DNA of 64,000 nt from Tridacna crocea (GCA_943736015.1 OX031071.1:31218619-31282618), one strand, 5' to 3'. Positions 31,311-42,326 are shown, numbered from the stretch's first letter. Translations and numbers: made by a program. Notes: generated by a model not told the origin, from the sequence alone.

Positions 31311-32050
31311 ATGACCCATCAATCCTCGGAAAAAAATGGCCAAGCCAGGACTCAACCCAACACCCTGTTATCAAATCCTGCACGCTACCAACTGAGCTAC
31401 TGGCGCTCAGCTAAGTTTGTAATGGAGAATCCGGGGGGGGGGGTATCAATTTTAATAGATGTAATAATTTTACATTTGGTACATAAAATGACTAATTGCT
31501 CATAACAACAACTTGTCACCGAAAAAAAGCAATCGCCGAAAAGAAAATGGCCGAGCCAGGAATCAACCCAAACCCCCTGTTCACAAATCCTGCACCCTAC
31601 CAACTGAGTTACTGGTGCTCAGCTAAGTTTGTAATGGAGAATCTCGCCGCAAATAAAATGGCCGAGCCAGGAATCAACCCAAACCCCCTGTTCACAAATC
31701 CTGCACGCTACCAATAGAGCTACTGGTGCTGAGCTAAGTTTGTAATGGAGAATCTCGCCGCAAAGAAAATGGCCGAGCCAGTAATCAACCTAAACCCCAT
31801 GTTCACAAATCCTGCACGCTACCAACTGAGCTACTGGTGCTTAGCTAAGTTATTAATGACTCATTAATCGCCGCAAAGAAAATGGCCGAGCCAGTAATCA
31901 GCCCAAACCTCCTGTTCTCAAATCCTGCACGCTACCAACTGAGCTACTGGTGCTCAGCTAAGTTTGTAATGGAGGATCTCGTTTCTTTTTATCAATTTTA
32001 ATAGATCTAAGGATGTTCCACTTGGTAAATAAAATGACTAATTGCTCATA
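31311..32050 (-). mobile_element. tRNA-derived SINE with tandemly multiplied head
   Basis: On the minus strand each head has an A-box (TAGCTCAGTTGG) and B-box (GGGTTGATTCCTGGC). One head at about 31333-31415 is followed by a tail (TATCAATTTTAATAGATGTA..., to about 31510). Four more heads start at 31544, 31655, 31767 and 31879, giving a 111-112-bp unit. The last ends with a second copy of the same tail (about 31990-32055). A G-run occurs at 31432-31443. These are SINE-derived units, not tRNA genes: the acceptor stems do not close. Confidence 0.7.
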
Positions 32051-32082
32051 ACAACATCTTAATCTTTTTATTGCCTGTTCAC

Positions 32083-32235
32083 CCGTAACCTTTACCAAAT
32101 AATCCCTGGTCTTTTTTACGATGCTGAGATCAAAGGGTTTTGAAAAAAAATGTGGGAAAAGGAGAAAATGCTAGTAACCAGCATTTTCTCCTTTTCCCAC
32201 AATTCTACTCTAAAATGTTGTCGTTTGGTAAACTC
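32083..32235 (+). mobile_element. HE1 hairpin element, internally shortened
   Basis: Palindrome and both ends are present, but most of the right half is missing, so TTCCCACAATTC runs almost straight into AAAATGTTGTCGTTTGG. Confidence 0.7.
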
Positions 32236-32583
32236 TTTACCAAACGACAGAATTTTAGACAGGTCCAAATGGAAAGCACTTACAGACGACAAAATTAACG
32301 TAATTCATTGAACCACTGGTTACCAGCATTTTCTCCTTTTCCCACAATGTTTTCAAAAGGCTTATATCCCACAATGTTTTCTACCCTGCTGGATACAAAT
32401 TTCAATTTTTGACTACAAAGTTAACGTGACTCAAAAAATGAAATTGTTTCCAGCAGGGTAGAAAACAATGTGGAATAGGAAAAAATGCTGGTTACCAGCA
32501 TTTTCTCCTTTTCCCACAATGTTTTCAATAGGCTTTTATTTCATGGTCGTAAACACCAGGAAATGGTTGGTAAAGGGTTACGG
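32236..32583 (-). mobile_element. Two overlapping HE1 copies
   Basis: One copy starts TTTACCAAACGACAGAATTTTAG and loses its left arm. A second has a complete palindrome at about 32458-32530 and an end at GTTGGTAAAGGGTTA. Between them lies a duplicated 'cccacaatgttttctaccctgctgg' piece. Confidence 0.65.
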
Positions 32584-32840
32584 TCAACACTAATACATAC
32601 TTCCACAGTAATTAAACTTATCACAAACCTGCATCTGGTACAGATAACAGTGCTGCAACAGCTCTCATTGCTGAAAGCTTAAGCTCATCTTGTTTTTCAA
32701 ATTCCTCTTTCACAGATTTGGCTTTCACTTTTGTTGTGCACGTACATGTAGCTCTAAGTAGCTCCACCAGTCAATCTAGTCCTTGATACGGATAAAAAAG
32801 TGATTTTATATGCCTCCCTTTCATATTTTTTGTCGACACT

Positions 32841-32866
32841 TAGAAAGGAGAAAAATCTGCTAACCA
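32841..32866 (+). mobile_element. HE1 palindrome left arm, split at its loop
   Basis: AGAAAGGAGAAAAATCTGC followed by TAACCA is the left arm and loop of an HE1 core. The right arm resumes at 33050 (TAACCAGCTATTTCTTTTTT). Confidence 0.6.
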
Positions 32867-33049
32867 CAGAGCTCCAGATAGAGGGAGTGATTTTGATTTT
32901 AAAACAGAAAATATTGATATTTCTCCACTAAACCCTATGTTGTGAGAACTCATTAGAATCTTGTCATCGAGTAACCACAACATAGGGTTTTGTAGTGAAA
33001 AAATGAATTTAGATTACCATCACTCCCTCGGTCTTGTCTGGAGCTCTGT
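32867..33049. mobile_element. Foldback MITE with 6-bp target duplication
   Basis: Ends CAGAGCTCCAGATAGAGGGA and its inverted partner TCTGGAGCTCTG begin arms of about 75 bp. The inner arms read AACCCTATGTTGTG and CACAACATAGGGTT. The spacer is only about 32 bp. TAACCA is duplicated on both sides (32861-32866 and 33050-33055). Confidence 0.75.
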
Positions 33050-33189
33050 AACCAGCTATTTCTTTTTTTCTTTAAGTTTTTAACCAAGAGCCACGCTCGG
33101 CGGATGTTGCTTTACCCTGTGTTTATTTGCCTTGGACTTAAATGCCATTTCAACAGCTTCAGTCATATCACAGCGGTAAGAGAACCTAT

Positions 33190-33966
33190 CTAGGACTCCA
33201 AAAGGATTAGGTACATACACAACAATGATGCCCACCCTAAATAGATTGGGTCAGCAAAACAGAAATGAGAACTCTAAAGAGTTTAGGCAGATATACAACA
33301 TTGTACTATATAAAGGTTATATACATTACAACAGTGACTAAGACTCTAAAGAGATTTGGTACACACACAACAGTGACTAAGACTCCAAAGAGATTAGGGA
33401 CATACACAACAGTGACTAAAACTCTACAGAGATTAGGAACATACACAACAGTGACTAAGACTCCAAAGCGATTAGGTTTCCTACACAACACCGACTAAGA
33501 ACCAAAAGAGATAAGTAACATACATAACAGTGACTAAGAATCTAAAGAGTTTAGGTAAAAACACAACAGTGACTAAGACTCCAAAAAGATTAGGTACAAA
33601 CACAGCAGTGACTAAGACTCCAAAGAGATAGGGTACATACACAACAGTGACTAAGACTCTAAAGAGATTAGGTTCATACACAACAGTGACTAAGACTCCA
33701 AAAGAATTAGGTACATACACAACAGTGAGTAAGACTCCAAAAAGATAAGGTACATACTCAGCAGTGACTAAGACTCAAAAGAGATAGAGTACATACACAA
33801 CAGTGACTAAAACTCTAAAGATATTAGATTCATACACAACAGTGACTAAGACTCCAAACAGATTAGGTTCATACACAACAGTGACTATAACTCCAAAGAG
33901 ATTAGGTACATACACAACAGTGACAAAGAATCCAAAAAGATTAGGTACATACACAGCTGACTTCAA
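33190..33966. repeat. 39-bp minisatellite, about 20 copies
   Basis: The unit CAGTGACTAAGACTCCAAAG AGATTAGGTACATACACAA repeats at 33332, 33371, 33410, 33449 and onward with almost no length change. Because 39 is divisible by 3, long frames stay open on both strands and would encode 13-residue repeats (minus strand type LVTVVYVPNLFGV). I treat it as non-coding. Confidence 0.8.
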
Positions 33967-34375
33967 ATTGATAACTAGATGACAGGTCCGCTAAAAGATG
34001 TTATCTACAGTACACTCCTCGCGTTTTTTGCTCAAGTCCGCGATCCGCGTCGGACCAATTTGACCGCGACAAATCTGCTGTACAGGTATCGGCCGCGGAA
34101 ATGCAGCGGACGTGTCACCGCTGCCTCAGAAAATATCGGGTAGCTTTACAGCAGGAGGTAAACGCGGTGATTCGCGGCAAATATTGTGAGGGATCGCGGG
34201 GGAATATTTGCCCGGATGACTGTAAATTTTTATACTTAAATATCTGTAATTTTCCCCACTGTTTCGGGAACCAGAAACTAATTCTTCCATTACGACCGCA
34301 ACATTTTCGTACCATTAAATGCGGATATAAGCTTTGCCAACAGGGATTACTTAAGTTTAGATGCCACAATCGGAC
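33967..34375. other. GC-richer stretch with open frames, no recognisable gene
   Basis: It contains CGCG-rich sequence (GTCCGCGATCCGCGTCGG). Frames of 94 and 162 codons overlap on opposite strands here, extending to 34603. Neither resembles a family I know, and the minus frame runs across the hairpin at 34381. Probably repeat-derived. Confidence 0.4.
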
Positions 34376-34572
34376 ATTTGCGTAAAGTGTCGTCTCAGAT
34401 CTGCCTGCATGGACTAATTTGAGACGACACTTTACGAATTCATTAGATTTTGTTCTACAGTAGACTTGCGCAAAACAGAAAATTACATAAAAATGGAAAG
34501 TGTCGTTTTGGATTATCCAGCAGTGCGCGGACTGTGTAGGATGATCCGAGGCGACAAAATATGCAAATGTCC
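34376..34572. mobile_element. Dispersed hairpin repeat (GTGTCGTCTCAGAT type)
   Basis: Perfect 17-bp arms CGTAAAGTGTCGTCTCA (34381-34397) and its complement (34420-34436). A second worn pair, AAAGTGTCGTTTTGGAT...ATCCGAGGCGACA, lies at about 34497-34558. I recall this repeat as common in heterodont bivalves and related to the MITE2 core. Confidence 0.6.
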
Positions 34573-34708
34573 AAATACCCCTTTTTCGCATGTTGCAAGC
34601 CAATTATGAGATTAAATCAGTCATCCTGCTTTAGTGACAAACTGCTTTTGTCTGTAAGGAATTTGTGTGTCGTAATTTTGAAAGGTAAAATTCAGATCTT
34701 AACAATAT

Positions 34709-34935
34709 TGTTTAATTGATTGGTGTTTCACGCCAACTCTTACTTTATTTCAGTCATGCCAGGGCGATAGCTCACATATTCATGTGTTTTCCATGTTTCA
34801 CCAATACTACGCTTAGTCTCTGAAGTGTCTTGCCCAAGGACACTCCCACAAGAAACCTAGTGGATCCAACGAGACTCCAACCTGAGCCTTCAAGGCACTT
34901 TGCAACTGAGCCTCGCAGGATCCTTTAAATCATAA
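34709..34935 (-). mobile_element. SINE with V-type/TTTCACGCC body
   Basis: GATTGGTGTTTCACGCCAAC and ATTTCAGTCAT are the body landmark. The far end carries a decayed tRNA-like head on the minus strand (TGCGAGGCTCAGTTGCAAAG). Confidence 0.5.
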
Positions 34936-35118
34936 AAAAACTGACTTTAATCAGAACACATCGAAATTAATTCGGAAACATAATTCACAAAACTCACTAT
35001 AAAGGCACTTGTAATTTCAAGACGCTGGATTTCATTCGAAACTATTGCAGTAAGCATGTTATGAAGACTAATTTTGGACGAAAATCAGTGAAACCTTTTG
35101 TTTATAATAATAATACTA

Positions 35119-35349
35119 ATCTTTAAAACACAATCCCACCTTCTTAAGACCCTGACGATGAGGCCTTTTAAAAGAACTAGGAGAAAAAGAGAAAATACTG
35201 GTAAGCAGAATTTTCTCCTTATCCTACGATGTTCTTTATCCTTTCAAAAACAACAATTTCACCCATTTAAGCCCTTTTTTCTGTACACATACTTTTTTTT
35301 TCCACTTTGAATTTAGAAAAGTTCCACATTGTCGTTTGCCAAAGAATTA
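35119..35349 (+). mobile_element. HE1 hairpin element, worn full-length copy
   Basis: It runs from CTTTAAAACACAATCCCACC to GTTTGCCAAAGAATTAA, with the palindrome degraded. Confidence 0.6.
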
Positions 35350-36393
35350 ATTTGCTTGTATAGGAAATGTACTATGGTCTGTACATGTAGGTCTAGATAT
35401 CCTGCAAATGGTCGACATTCGTCTTCCAGTCATGCGCAAATTCAAGTTATATTTTCTTTACCACACGATAAAGGTGTTGTAACATAATCAATGGTTGATG
35501 GGCCTTGATATTTCGGTTATGAAGAAACGGGAATGTATTTAGCCGTATCCATAGTCCGATCTTCAAATATCCAATAAGCAGTTTCCTGCTGGTCAATCAA
35601 TTCTAAGAGCCGCATGGTCTGCGTTAATAATGTTTTGCGTAGATATTCCGTGACGGAGAACCAATGCAATGGCAATATAATATGAATTGTAAATATAATG
35701 TATGTCTAATATGATATGGAATGATGATTAAAACTGAACAGAACGTGCTTGAGAAGGGGAGATAGGTACCGTCAGGTTTTCGTAAAATGTTCAAGTTATT
35801 CAAAATATATAACATTTCATTACACCCTTGTTTATTTCTTTTACGCCACTGTCAACAATGTTTCATTCGAAATCATCACAATGACGAGCAAGATATTTCC
35901 TGTTGTCCACCAGGACCAGGTGCGGGCTCTTCAATGCCTTGACCGTGTACATCCCTACTGAAACCAGGTGCAGTCGTTGAGTAATATAAGCACTTGAGTT
36001 ATAGATGCCAGTAATTTATTTATTTTTTATACGCATGCACTTTGCTTGTAGGTTTTGCATTTTGCACTTATTTATCAAAGTACTTTGCGGGTGTATTACA
36101 TAACCCAATGGCAAATCTAAACGTAATATCTTTTAAACACGTGTTTTATTAAAGTACTAGACGGTTGTATTACATGGCAAATCTTAACACGTTTTATTTT
36201 GGAATGAATTTTAACATTTTCTTTTGCAAAAAAATATCGACACAGGTCAACTTTCGCAGTTCGCGCAGGCTGACTTGGCCGAAACTTTTCGCTATTGTTG
36301 AAAAAAAAAAAGTGTATATTGTGGGTACATAAGTATATGACGACTTGTTTTGTACCATTGTTTAGGGAGATACGTTAGCCCTTTTTTGTCAAA
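35350..36393. other. Gene-free stretch
   Basis: No gene is recognised. Around 36240-36390 there is a decayed MITE2-like segment (GCGCAGGCTGACTTGGCCGA and TTAGCCCTTTTTTGTCAAAG). Confidence 0.4.
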
Positions 36394-36831
36394 GAAATAG
36401 AGGATATTTGTTTTTTTTTTTTCGGTGAAAGATCGGAAATATTACCTATGGTGTTTACGAAGTATTACCTATGGTAAAATATTACCTATGGTGATTACGA
36501 GATGAAATAAATTTCGATCTTTCACCAAAAAAAATCTATTTATTTCATGTTTTTAACCATTTCTGGGAAGAGCTGTATCAAAATCCAGTGCAGTTCTTTT
36601 CCGTTATTCCCCGTGGCGTACCCTTCCCGCATAGCAACGCATTGCAATATTACGTCAAGTGCGAGAAATGTAAGGTAAATGACGTCATATTTCCCACCTG
36701 GTTGTCAGGCAAGCGCAATTTACGCGACAGGAATATGAAAATCGGTATTTTCATTGGTAGTTTCCAGTGTAAGATCGAAAAAAACAACTCCGCTATTTCT
36801 CGATATCCTACCGGAAAGCATGAAATAATAC
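36394..36831 (+). mobile_element. Unclassified element, inverted partner of 30800-31305
   Basis: It starts AAATAGAGGATATTTG and CGGTGAAAGATCGGAAATAT, has a short TTACCTATGGT triplication, and ends CCGGAAAGCATGAAATAATA. It lies opposite to the copy 5.1 kb to the left. Confidence 0.55.
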
Positions 36832-37134
36832 AGTAGCTCACATGTACATGTATTTAACATAAATCTACACTACATTTTATGTGTCGTCTGCTAATGGTCT
36901 TAAATATAGACCAAGGTAACATTTTGTCATCTAGTATTGTAAATAGTCAAATTGATACAGTTTAACTTATAAAGAAATTATTTGAGGATCACAAAGAGCA
37001 GACAGAGATCAGAAAGTATGGAAATTTGGTCGATCTTAGTCTATAATTCTCGTGAATGACATCACAAATCGCATAAGGCTAGATTTTTCTATGACTCGTC
37101 CAAAACAAAAAAAATGCAGACGACAAATTCCGTA

Positions 37135-37556
37135 TCACTTAAACTTATCAGAAAACGTTTGAAAACAATACGGAGGTGAAAATGTTGGTAAACCAGCATT
37201 ATTTTCTACCCTTCCAAGACAAATGAGCAATGCTGTGTGAAAAAGGGGCCTAAGGTCAGGAAAAGTATCGGTCCAGATTAGTCTGCGCAGATCGCGGACG
37301 CTGATCTGGGCCGAAACTTTTTGCTATCGGTCAAGTTTCTGTATGTCAAACGATGTGTCTACCTCATGATTAAGACGTCTGTTTATAAACGTCTCTAATA
37401 TGAAACCATAATTATGTGATGATTTGTCACAGAGATGCATTAAGCCCCCTTTTGTCAGAGAACGGCTAAAATATACTGGTTTAGTCACATTTATTTTGTT
37501 CTCTGTGTTTATCATTTGGACAAGTCTAAATTGCTGGCGTGTGGTAAAACGTTAAA
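37135..37556 (+). mobile_element. HE1 with MITE2 inserted (composite)
   Basis: The HE1 palindrome lacks the stretch between CAGCATTATTTT and CTACCC. This deletion is shared with the composites at 43333, 48197 and 49248, so all derive from one founder. MITE2 occupies 37224-37468. Confidence 0.65.
37224..37468 (+). mobile_element. MITE2 (GAGCC...GGCTC inverted ends)
   Basis: Ends of type GAGCCATGCTCTGTGAAAAG and CTTTTGTCAGAGCACGGCTC are inverted partners. The interior holds a short palindrome (AGATTAGTCTGCGCAG...CTGATCTGGGCCGAAAC). There is no coding capacity. Confidence 0.65.
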
Positions 37557-38135
37557 AAGCTGAAGTATTCTGTAAGAGGGCAGAAACATTGCAGTAACGG
37601 TAAAACTTTAATTTGCAGTAACGGGAAAATATTCAGGTAGGATTGTTAGATTGGACATGCGTCAAACAGTCACGTGGATTTTTGAGAGAGCACAGCATAA
37701 ATAGAATTGAAAGTTGATATATACGCACCTGACTTAATTTTTTTAATCTAATTTACGACCAGTAATAAGAGGTATAGCTTTAAGGCCCGGGGAGGATTTA
37801 TAAAGAAAAAAAAAGGCGGCTTTACTTAGTTTCAATATAAGGTTTTATTCCGCTTTCAGCTATATTATGGTTATATCCCTGCTACACCTCATTTGTTGAT
37901 GTGTGCCCTGGTTTCAATATGTACTTTGGTACAATACGATCGTATCATTATGCCGTCGCGACACACACGTTTTTATTGTAATTTACCAGAAACTCTGCGA
38001 AAATCACACTCCAAGGGGACTCTACTGTTTATCATACGCCACGTTGACTTCTAATCTAACTAACCCAGTCCTAAAATTGCATTTCATTTACTTCACGAAC
38101 TTGATAATACTGATCACGATGGGCTGTAGTTAAAT

Positions 38136-38361
38136 TTAACTCTTTCCCAAACAATCCCTGGTTTTTACGGGTCTAGAATAGTAGCCTTTTAAAAACATTG
38201 TGGGAAAAGGAGAAAATGCTGGTCAGCATTTTCTCCTTTTCCCACAATGTTTTCTACCCTATCATAGACAGAAATCATCTTTTCAGCAAGAGTTGAATTG
38301 TCGTCTGCAAATGCTTTCCATTTGGTCCAGTCTAAAAGTTTGTTGTTTGGGAAAGGGTTAA
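38136..38361 (+). mobile_element. HE1 hairpin element, full length
   Basis: A 226-bp copy bounded by TTAACTCTTTCCCAAACAAT and TTGGGAAAGGGTTAA. The palindrome turn is shortened to GCTGGTCAGC. Confidence 0.8.
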
Positions 38362-38395
38362 TGAACATACGGACCCGTGCTCTGTGAAAAGATGG

Positions 38396-38662
38396 CTAAG
38401 CACTTTCCCAAACGATCCCGAGTAATCTTCACAACTTTGAAAAATAGGCCTTTTGAAAATTTTCTTCACAACTTTGAAAGACAGGCCTTTTGAAAACATT
38501 GTGAGAAAAGGAGAAAATGCTGCTTACCAGTATTTTTTTCCTTCTCTAACAATGTTTCCTACCCTTCCAAAAACAAGATTCAGCTTATGAGTCACCTTTA
38601 TCTTTTCTCTGAAAACGTTTTGAACTTTGGGACAGTTTATAATGTTGTTTAGTAAAGAATTT
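38396..38662 (+). mobile_element. HE1 with a 55-60-bp internal duplication
   Basis: The segment TCTTCACAACTTTGAAA.A.AGGCCTTTTGAAAA occurs twice in a row (38434 and 38463) ahead of the palindrome. Ends are worn. Confidence 0.6.
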
Positions 38663-38669
38663 ATGCTTA

Positions 38670-38800
38670 TGCAAGAAGTTTCGACCTAGATCAGCCTGTA
38701 CAGTCCTCGCAGGCTGACGTGGATCGAAGTTTTTGCTGTTAGTCAATTTTACGCATATCAAAGGACCAGTCTGCCTCATGATTCAGTTATAGATCCACAG
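38670..38800 (+). mobile_element. MITE2 fragment
   Basis: The core hairpin GATCAGCCTGTACAGTCCTC / GCAGGCTGACGTGG is followed by TTTTACGCATATCAAAGGAC and CCTCATGATTCAG. Both ends are missing. Confidence 0.5.
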
Positions 38801-40089
38801 CTAATTGATGATCTAATTGATATAACTTATTTGTAGCATGTAGTAACTGATCACAGGGAGACCCAGAAAAACAGACACCTGAACCATTAGACAGTCTGAT
38901 CTGAATCTACACCCATTGCTAAACAGCACTGAATCGTGTCTGACCTTCAGTGGGTTATGTTAAGAGAACACAAATATAATGGAGATAAAATGTCACTTTT
39001 CCATGAAAAGCAGACGGATATGTTTTTAATCAGATCATGTTTCATTTCTTGTAACCTGGTTAAATGCAAAGTTTGACTGAACTTCTCCTGATCACGTGGT
39101 ACAGATATGACAGAAAATATAGCAGGGATTTCTAAATCTAAAGTTGGTCAACCAAAGCCTTTGTTGATACATGTAAACTTATATATGCAACAATAAATTG
39201 TTAATTTAATTTTCTTTTAATTTTTTATGGTATTTTTGTACATTATAGTTATCTAATGCACTGTCTTGTTGACATCCATTCTTGCTTTCTCTGTTTAACC
39301 CTTTTCAGCGAAATGTAGAAAAAAATATCTTTTTTTTTTGCTGATGACACGGACCAAGATCAGACATCACATACCTGTAACATGAAATCTGATCTTTAAT
39401 CAATATACTGGTCGCCTATTTACTCAAGCGTACACGGTCAAACTCAACCTGATTTTCAAAATGTTATGTTTTAGCTATTAAAGTTTTGTCTGATCTTGAT
39501 CTGTGCAGCCAAATTACCTAGACGAGCCTCAAAGATAAAAAGAAGAAATAAAAGAGCCAAAGCTGCCTCAGCTTTGATGGATTGTAAGAGTTGGTTTTGT
39601 TGAAATCAGAACGAGTCGGAAGACGTAACACTATTAAAAGCCTTGGTTTGCTTTCTTATTTACCAGATTTTTTCTTATATCTATATGTATCATTAGACAG
39701 CTATATCTATGTCTATCATTAGACAGCTATATCTATAGGTATCATTAGACAGATATATCAAATAGATATCTCCAGATAGAATATCTTAACATTGTAAATA
39801 CAGTTTTTTTTTTTCTTTGCTGTAATGTTTCACAATATAGTGCCAGTGTCGAACCAAGACAAAACTGCAGGTTGAACATTTTAAATGTGATTTATCAAGT
39901 CGTCTTCAGGCCGTCGTTTGATATTTATATACATGGAGTCACAAGTATTCCCACGGATTTCCCTTCAAAGAGTGACAGGGTGCAATTTCCTCCTGCCTGA
40001 ATTTTATGGGGACAGTTCCATTCAAGCTAGGGGCCAACACTGTCCAACACGAATAGAAATCATCAATGAGGGCCAATATCTTAGTCCAA
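38801..40089. other. Gene-free stretch with a 26-bp triplet repeat
   Basis: No gene is seen. ATCATTAGACAGCTATATCT repeats three times with a 26-bp period at 39689-39766. A GATCAGACATCAC fragment of the dispersed hairpin lies at about 39355. Confidence 0.45.
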
Positions 40090-40175
40090 TAAGGCAAGAC
40101 TACAATTTTGTTGTTTGGTAGTTATATAACTCTTCACTCTTTAACCAATGACAGAAGTTTTGATTTGCTCGAAGC

Positions 40176-40198
40176 AAATACAGTTGTTGTTGTTATTA

Positions 40199-40233
<35 letters not shown>

Positions 40234-40330
40234 ATTTGGTAGCGTTATATAACCCTTCACTCTTTTGTAAATGACAGAAGTTTTGAGTTGCTCGAAGCAA
40301 ATACAGTTGTTGTTGTTGTTGTTGTTGTAT
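40176..40330. repeat. (TTG)n microsatellite tracts
   Basis: Two TTG-rich tracts (about 40180-40232 and 40305-40328) bracket a repeat of the preceding 90 bp (CACTCTT...GACAGAAGTTTTGA). Confidence 0.8.
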
Positions 40331-40635
40331 GGTGATTAACGCCGTTATCAACATTATTTCATTTATATCGCGAGGCGGCCTGCGCACTTATACATGCTTC
40401 CTCAAGTCTCTTTTTATCAATACTCCGCACAATTTTATTTCTAAGCCACTGGCTGCTTTTCCACGTACCCATCGTCGAAACAATGGTCAGCGGTGGGAGA
40501 GGAATCAATCCTGTCGCAATGACTATAATTAATCCTCAGAAAGAAATTGGCCGAGCCAGGGATCGCACCAAGAACTCCCTGTTCTCAAGTCCAGCACGCT
40601 AGCGACTGAGCTAGCGGGGCTCTGCAGCAAATAAA
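40329..40635 (-). mobile_element. tRNA-headed SINE with TTTAACGCCG-type body
   Basis: The minus strand starts with a tRNA-like head (TAGCTCAGTCGCTAGCGTGC; GGTGCGATCCCTGGC). It then has a body ending at GTTGATAACGGCGTTAATCACC, and the 3' tail is the CAA/TTG microsatellite. About 300 bp. Related copies lie at 49570 and 58466. Confidence 0.7.
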
Positions 40636-40756
40636 GACGACAATTGCTGTCCAAATGATGAAGCTTGCCAATGAATGAATAAACAACATTGTTGGAAAAG
40701 TAGAAAAATCTGATAACAGCATTCTCTCTCATCCCATCATATTCTTAAAATCTTTA

Positions 40757-40964
40757 ATACCTTTACAACACAACTGTGACTTTTCACGACGTCGACGAAT
40801 AACGCCTCAGAAAACATTATGAGAAAATGCTGGTTACCTTTCCCCATAATACTCTCTTCCCCTATCAAGGGTTAATCTCACCTTTTCATCCATCTTTGGG
40901 TTGTCGTTTGCAAATGTTTTCTATTTGGACAAATGTAAATTTTTGTGGTTTGGTAAAGAGTTAA
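40757..40964 (+). mobile_element. HE1 hairpin element, palindrome partly deleted
   Basis: It runs from AATACCTTTACAACACAACT to TTTGGTAAAGAGTTAA. The core is reduced to GAGAAAATGCTGGTTACCTT. Its duplicate is at 49955. Confidence 0.6.
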
Positions 40965-41755
40965 GCCTAAGGTATACTTTAATATGTGGGTACGCAATTC
41001 AATTTCGAAAGACAATTGAACTGCTCTGTGGCGGATTTTGTACCCACCTTTGTGATTGCAATGATTTCAGTAGTTTTGTAGTTGTTTGATTTATTCTTGC
41101 TTTCTTGTCGTCATTTTTATTAAATGACATTATCAACAGATCGTCTTAGTATTTTAATTTAACCTTCAATATTGCCTCACAAATGAACGAACGCCAGATG
41201 TGTATAAGTATCCGAGAAGGGAATTGAACCTTTATAATCTGGAATGGACAGCTGCTACTCAGAGACAGGGACGATTCAAAAAAGATCAAATCATTGTAAT
41301 ACCAAAACCTATTTCATTTGCAATATATTACATGTAAAACTAGCATCTCCTGTGTAGATCCTAGATCAGACTGCATATTCTGTGCAGTTTGATTTGTGCC
41401 TGCATAATTTAATTTCACTGGTTTCAAAAAAAAAGAAACATACAAAAAAACGACTCTTTTTGTCAAAATGTATAAGAAAAAAAACTTTGTGAAAGATGTT
41501 GAAAATGATGCAAAAATTCCTTTTCTCACAATTGACGGAAAAAATGTCTGGCCTGTGGTCGTCGACCTGAAAAGAACAAAATTCCCCGTATCCGTCTCCT
41601 ATTACAGGTACGATGTTACTTTATCTCGTCTTAAAAACCCATCTTTATTTTAAACGTTGTACTAAACTAAATCAGAGTCTTTAAAATAAGAGAAAAACTA
41701 GACTCGTCAATACCGCAGATGACAAGTTGACTGTTCGTTACAATACAGATGTCCC
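40965..41755. other. Gene-free stretch within segment Y
   Basis: No gene is seen. The dispersed hairpin GATCCTAGATCAGACTGC...GCAGTTTGATTTGTG lies at about 41357-41405. Confidence 0.45.
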
Positions 41756-41947
41756 TTAACCCTGTCCAAAACAATCCCTGGATTTTACGGGCCTAGAATA
41801 GTAGCCTTTTGAAAACATTGTGGGAAAAGGAGAAAATACTGGTAACCAGCATTTGGAAAATCATCTTTTCAGTAAGAGTTGAATTGTCGTCTGCAAATGC
41901 TTTCAATTTGGTCTAGTCCAAAAGTTTGTCGTTTGGGAAAGGGTTAA
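41756..41947 (+). mobile_element. HE1 hairpin element with the right arm deleted
   Basis: It keeps TTAACCCTGTCCAAAACAAT and TTGGGAAAGGGTTAA but jumps from ACCAGCATTTGG into the right half. It is closest to the copy at 38136. Confidence 0.7.
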
Positions 41948-42326
41948 TACTTTATCACACAATACAAACGACTCTAAAACTGTAGTAGTTAAATTTTATC
42001 GTGGCAAAAGGGGAATTTGCTGGTAACAGGAATTTTCTCTTTTTTCCAAATTGTTTTCACGTGCTTTCAAAGACAGCTTTTGTCATTTGAACTAAACATT
42101 ATCCTTTACCAAACAATCCATGGTTTTTACGACCCTGAGATGGAACCCTCTTAAAATCATTGTGGGAAAAGGAGAAAATGCTGGTAACCCGCATTTTCTC
42201 CTATTTCCATAATGTTTTCTACCCTGCTAGAAACAAATTCCAAATTCTCTAGTAATGTTTATTTTGTCGTCTGCATATGCCTTAATTTGGAACAGTCTAA
42301 AATTTTGTCGTTTGGTAATGGATTAA
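41948..42326 (+). mobile_element. Two adjoining HE1 copies
   Basis: 41948-42096 is worn (GGGGAATTTGCTGGTAACAGG...). 42097-42326 is nearly full length, from ATTATCCTTTACCAAACAAT to TTTGGTAATGGATTAA. Confidence 0.65.

Larger units (their letters stand above)
36840..37950. repeat. Segment X, copy 1 of an old duplication
   Basis: It shares order and sequence with 42990-43735, 47880-48975 and partly 49066-49440. Shared landmarks include GGTCTTAAATATAGACC, GGAAATTTGGTCGATCTTAG, the HE1/MITE2 composite and the TTCAGC..ATTATGGTTATATC tail. Copies are diverged by point changes and small gaps. Confidence 0.65.

Noticed and set aside
31333-31990. Cluster of five tRNA genes on the minus strand
   Set aside because: Heads are tandem SINE units with shared tails and no closed acceptor stem.
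33190-33966. CRISPR-like array
   Set aside because: The 39-bp units are contiguous without spacers and the DNA is eukaryotic. It is a minisatellite.
34101-34603. 94-codon (+) and 162-codon (-) overlapping genes
   Set aside because: Both frames cover the same DNA, the minus one crosses a dispersed hairpin repeat, and neither resembles a known family.
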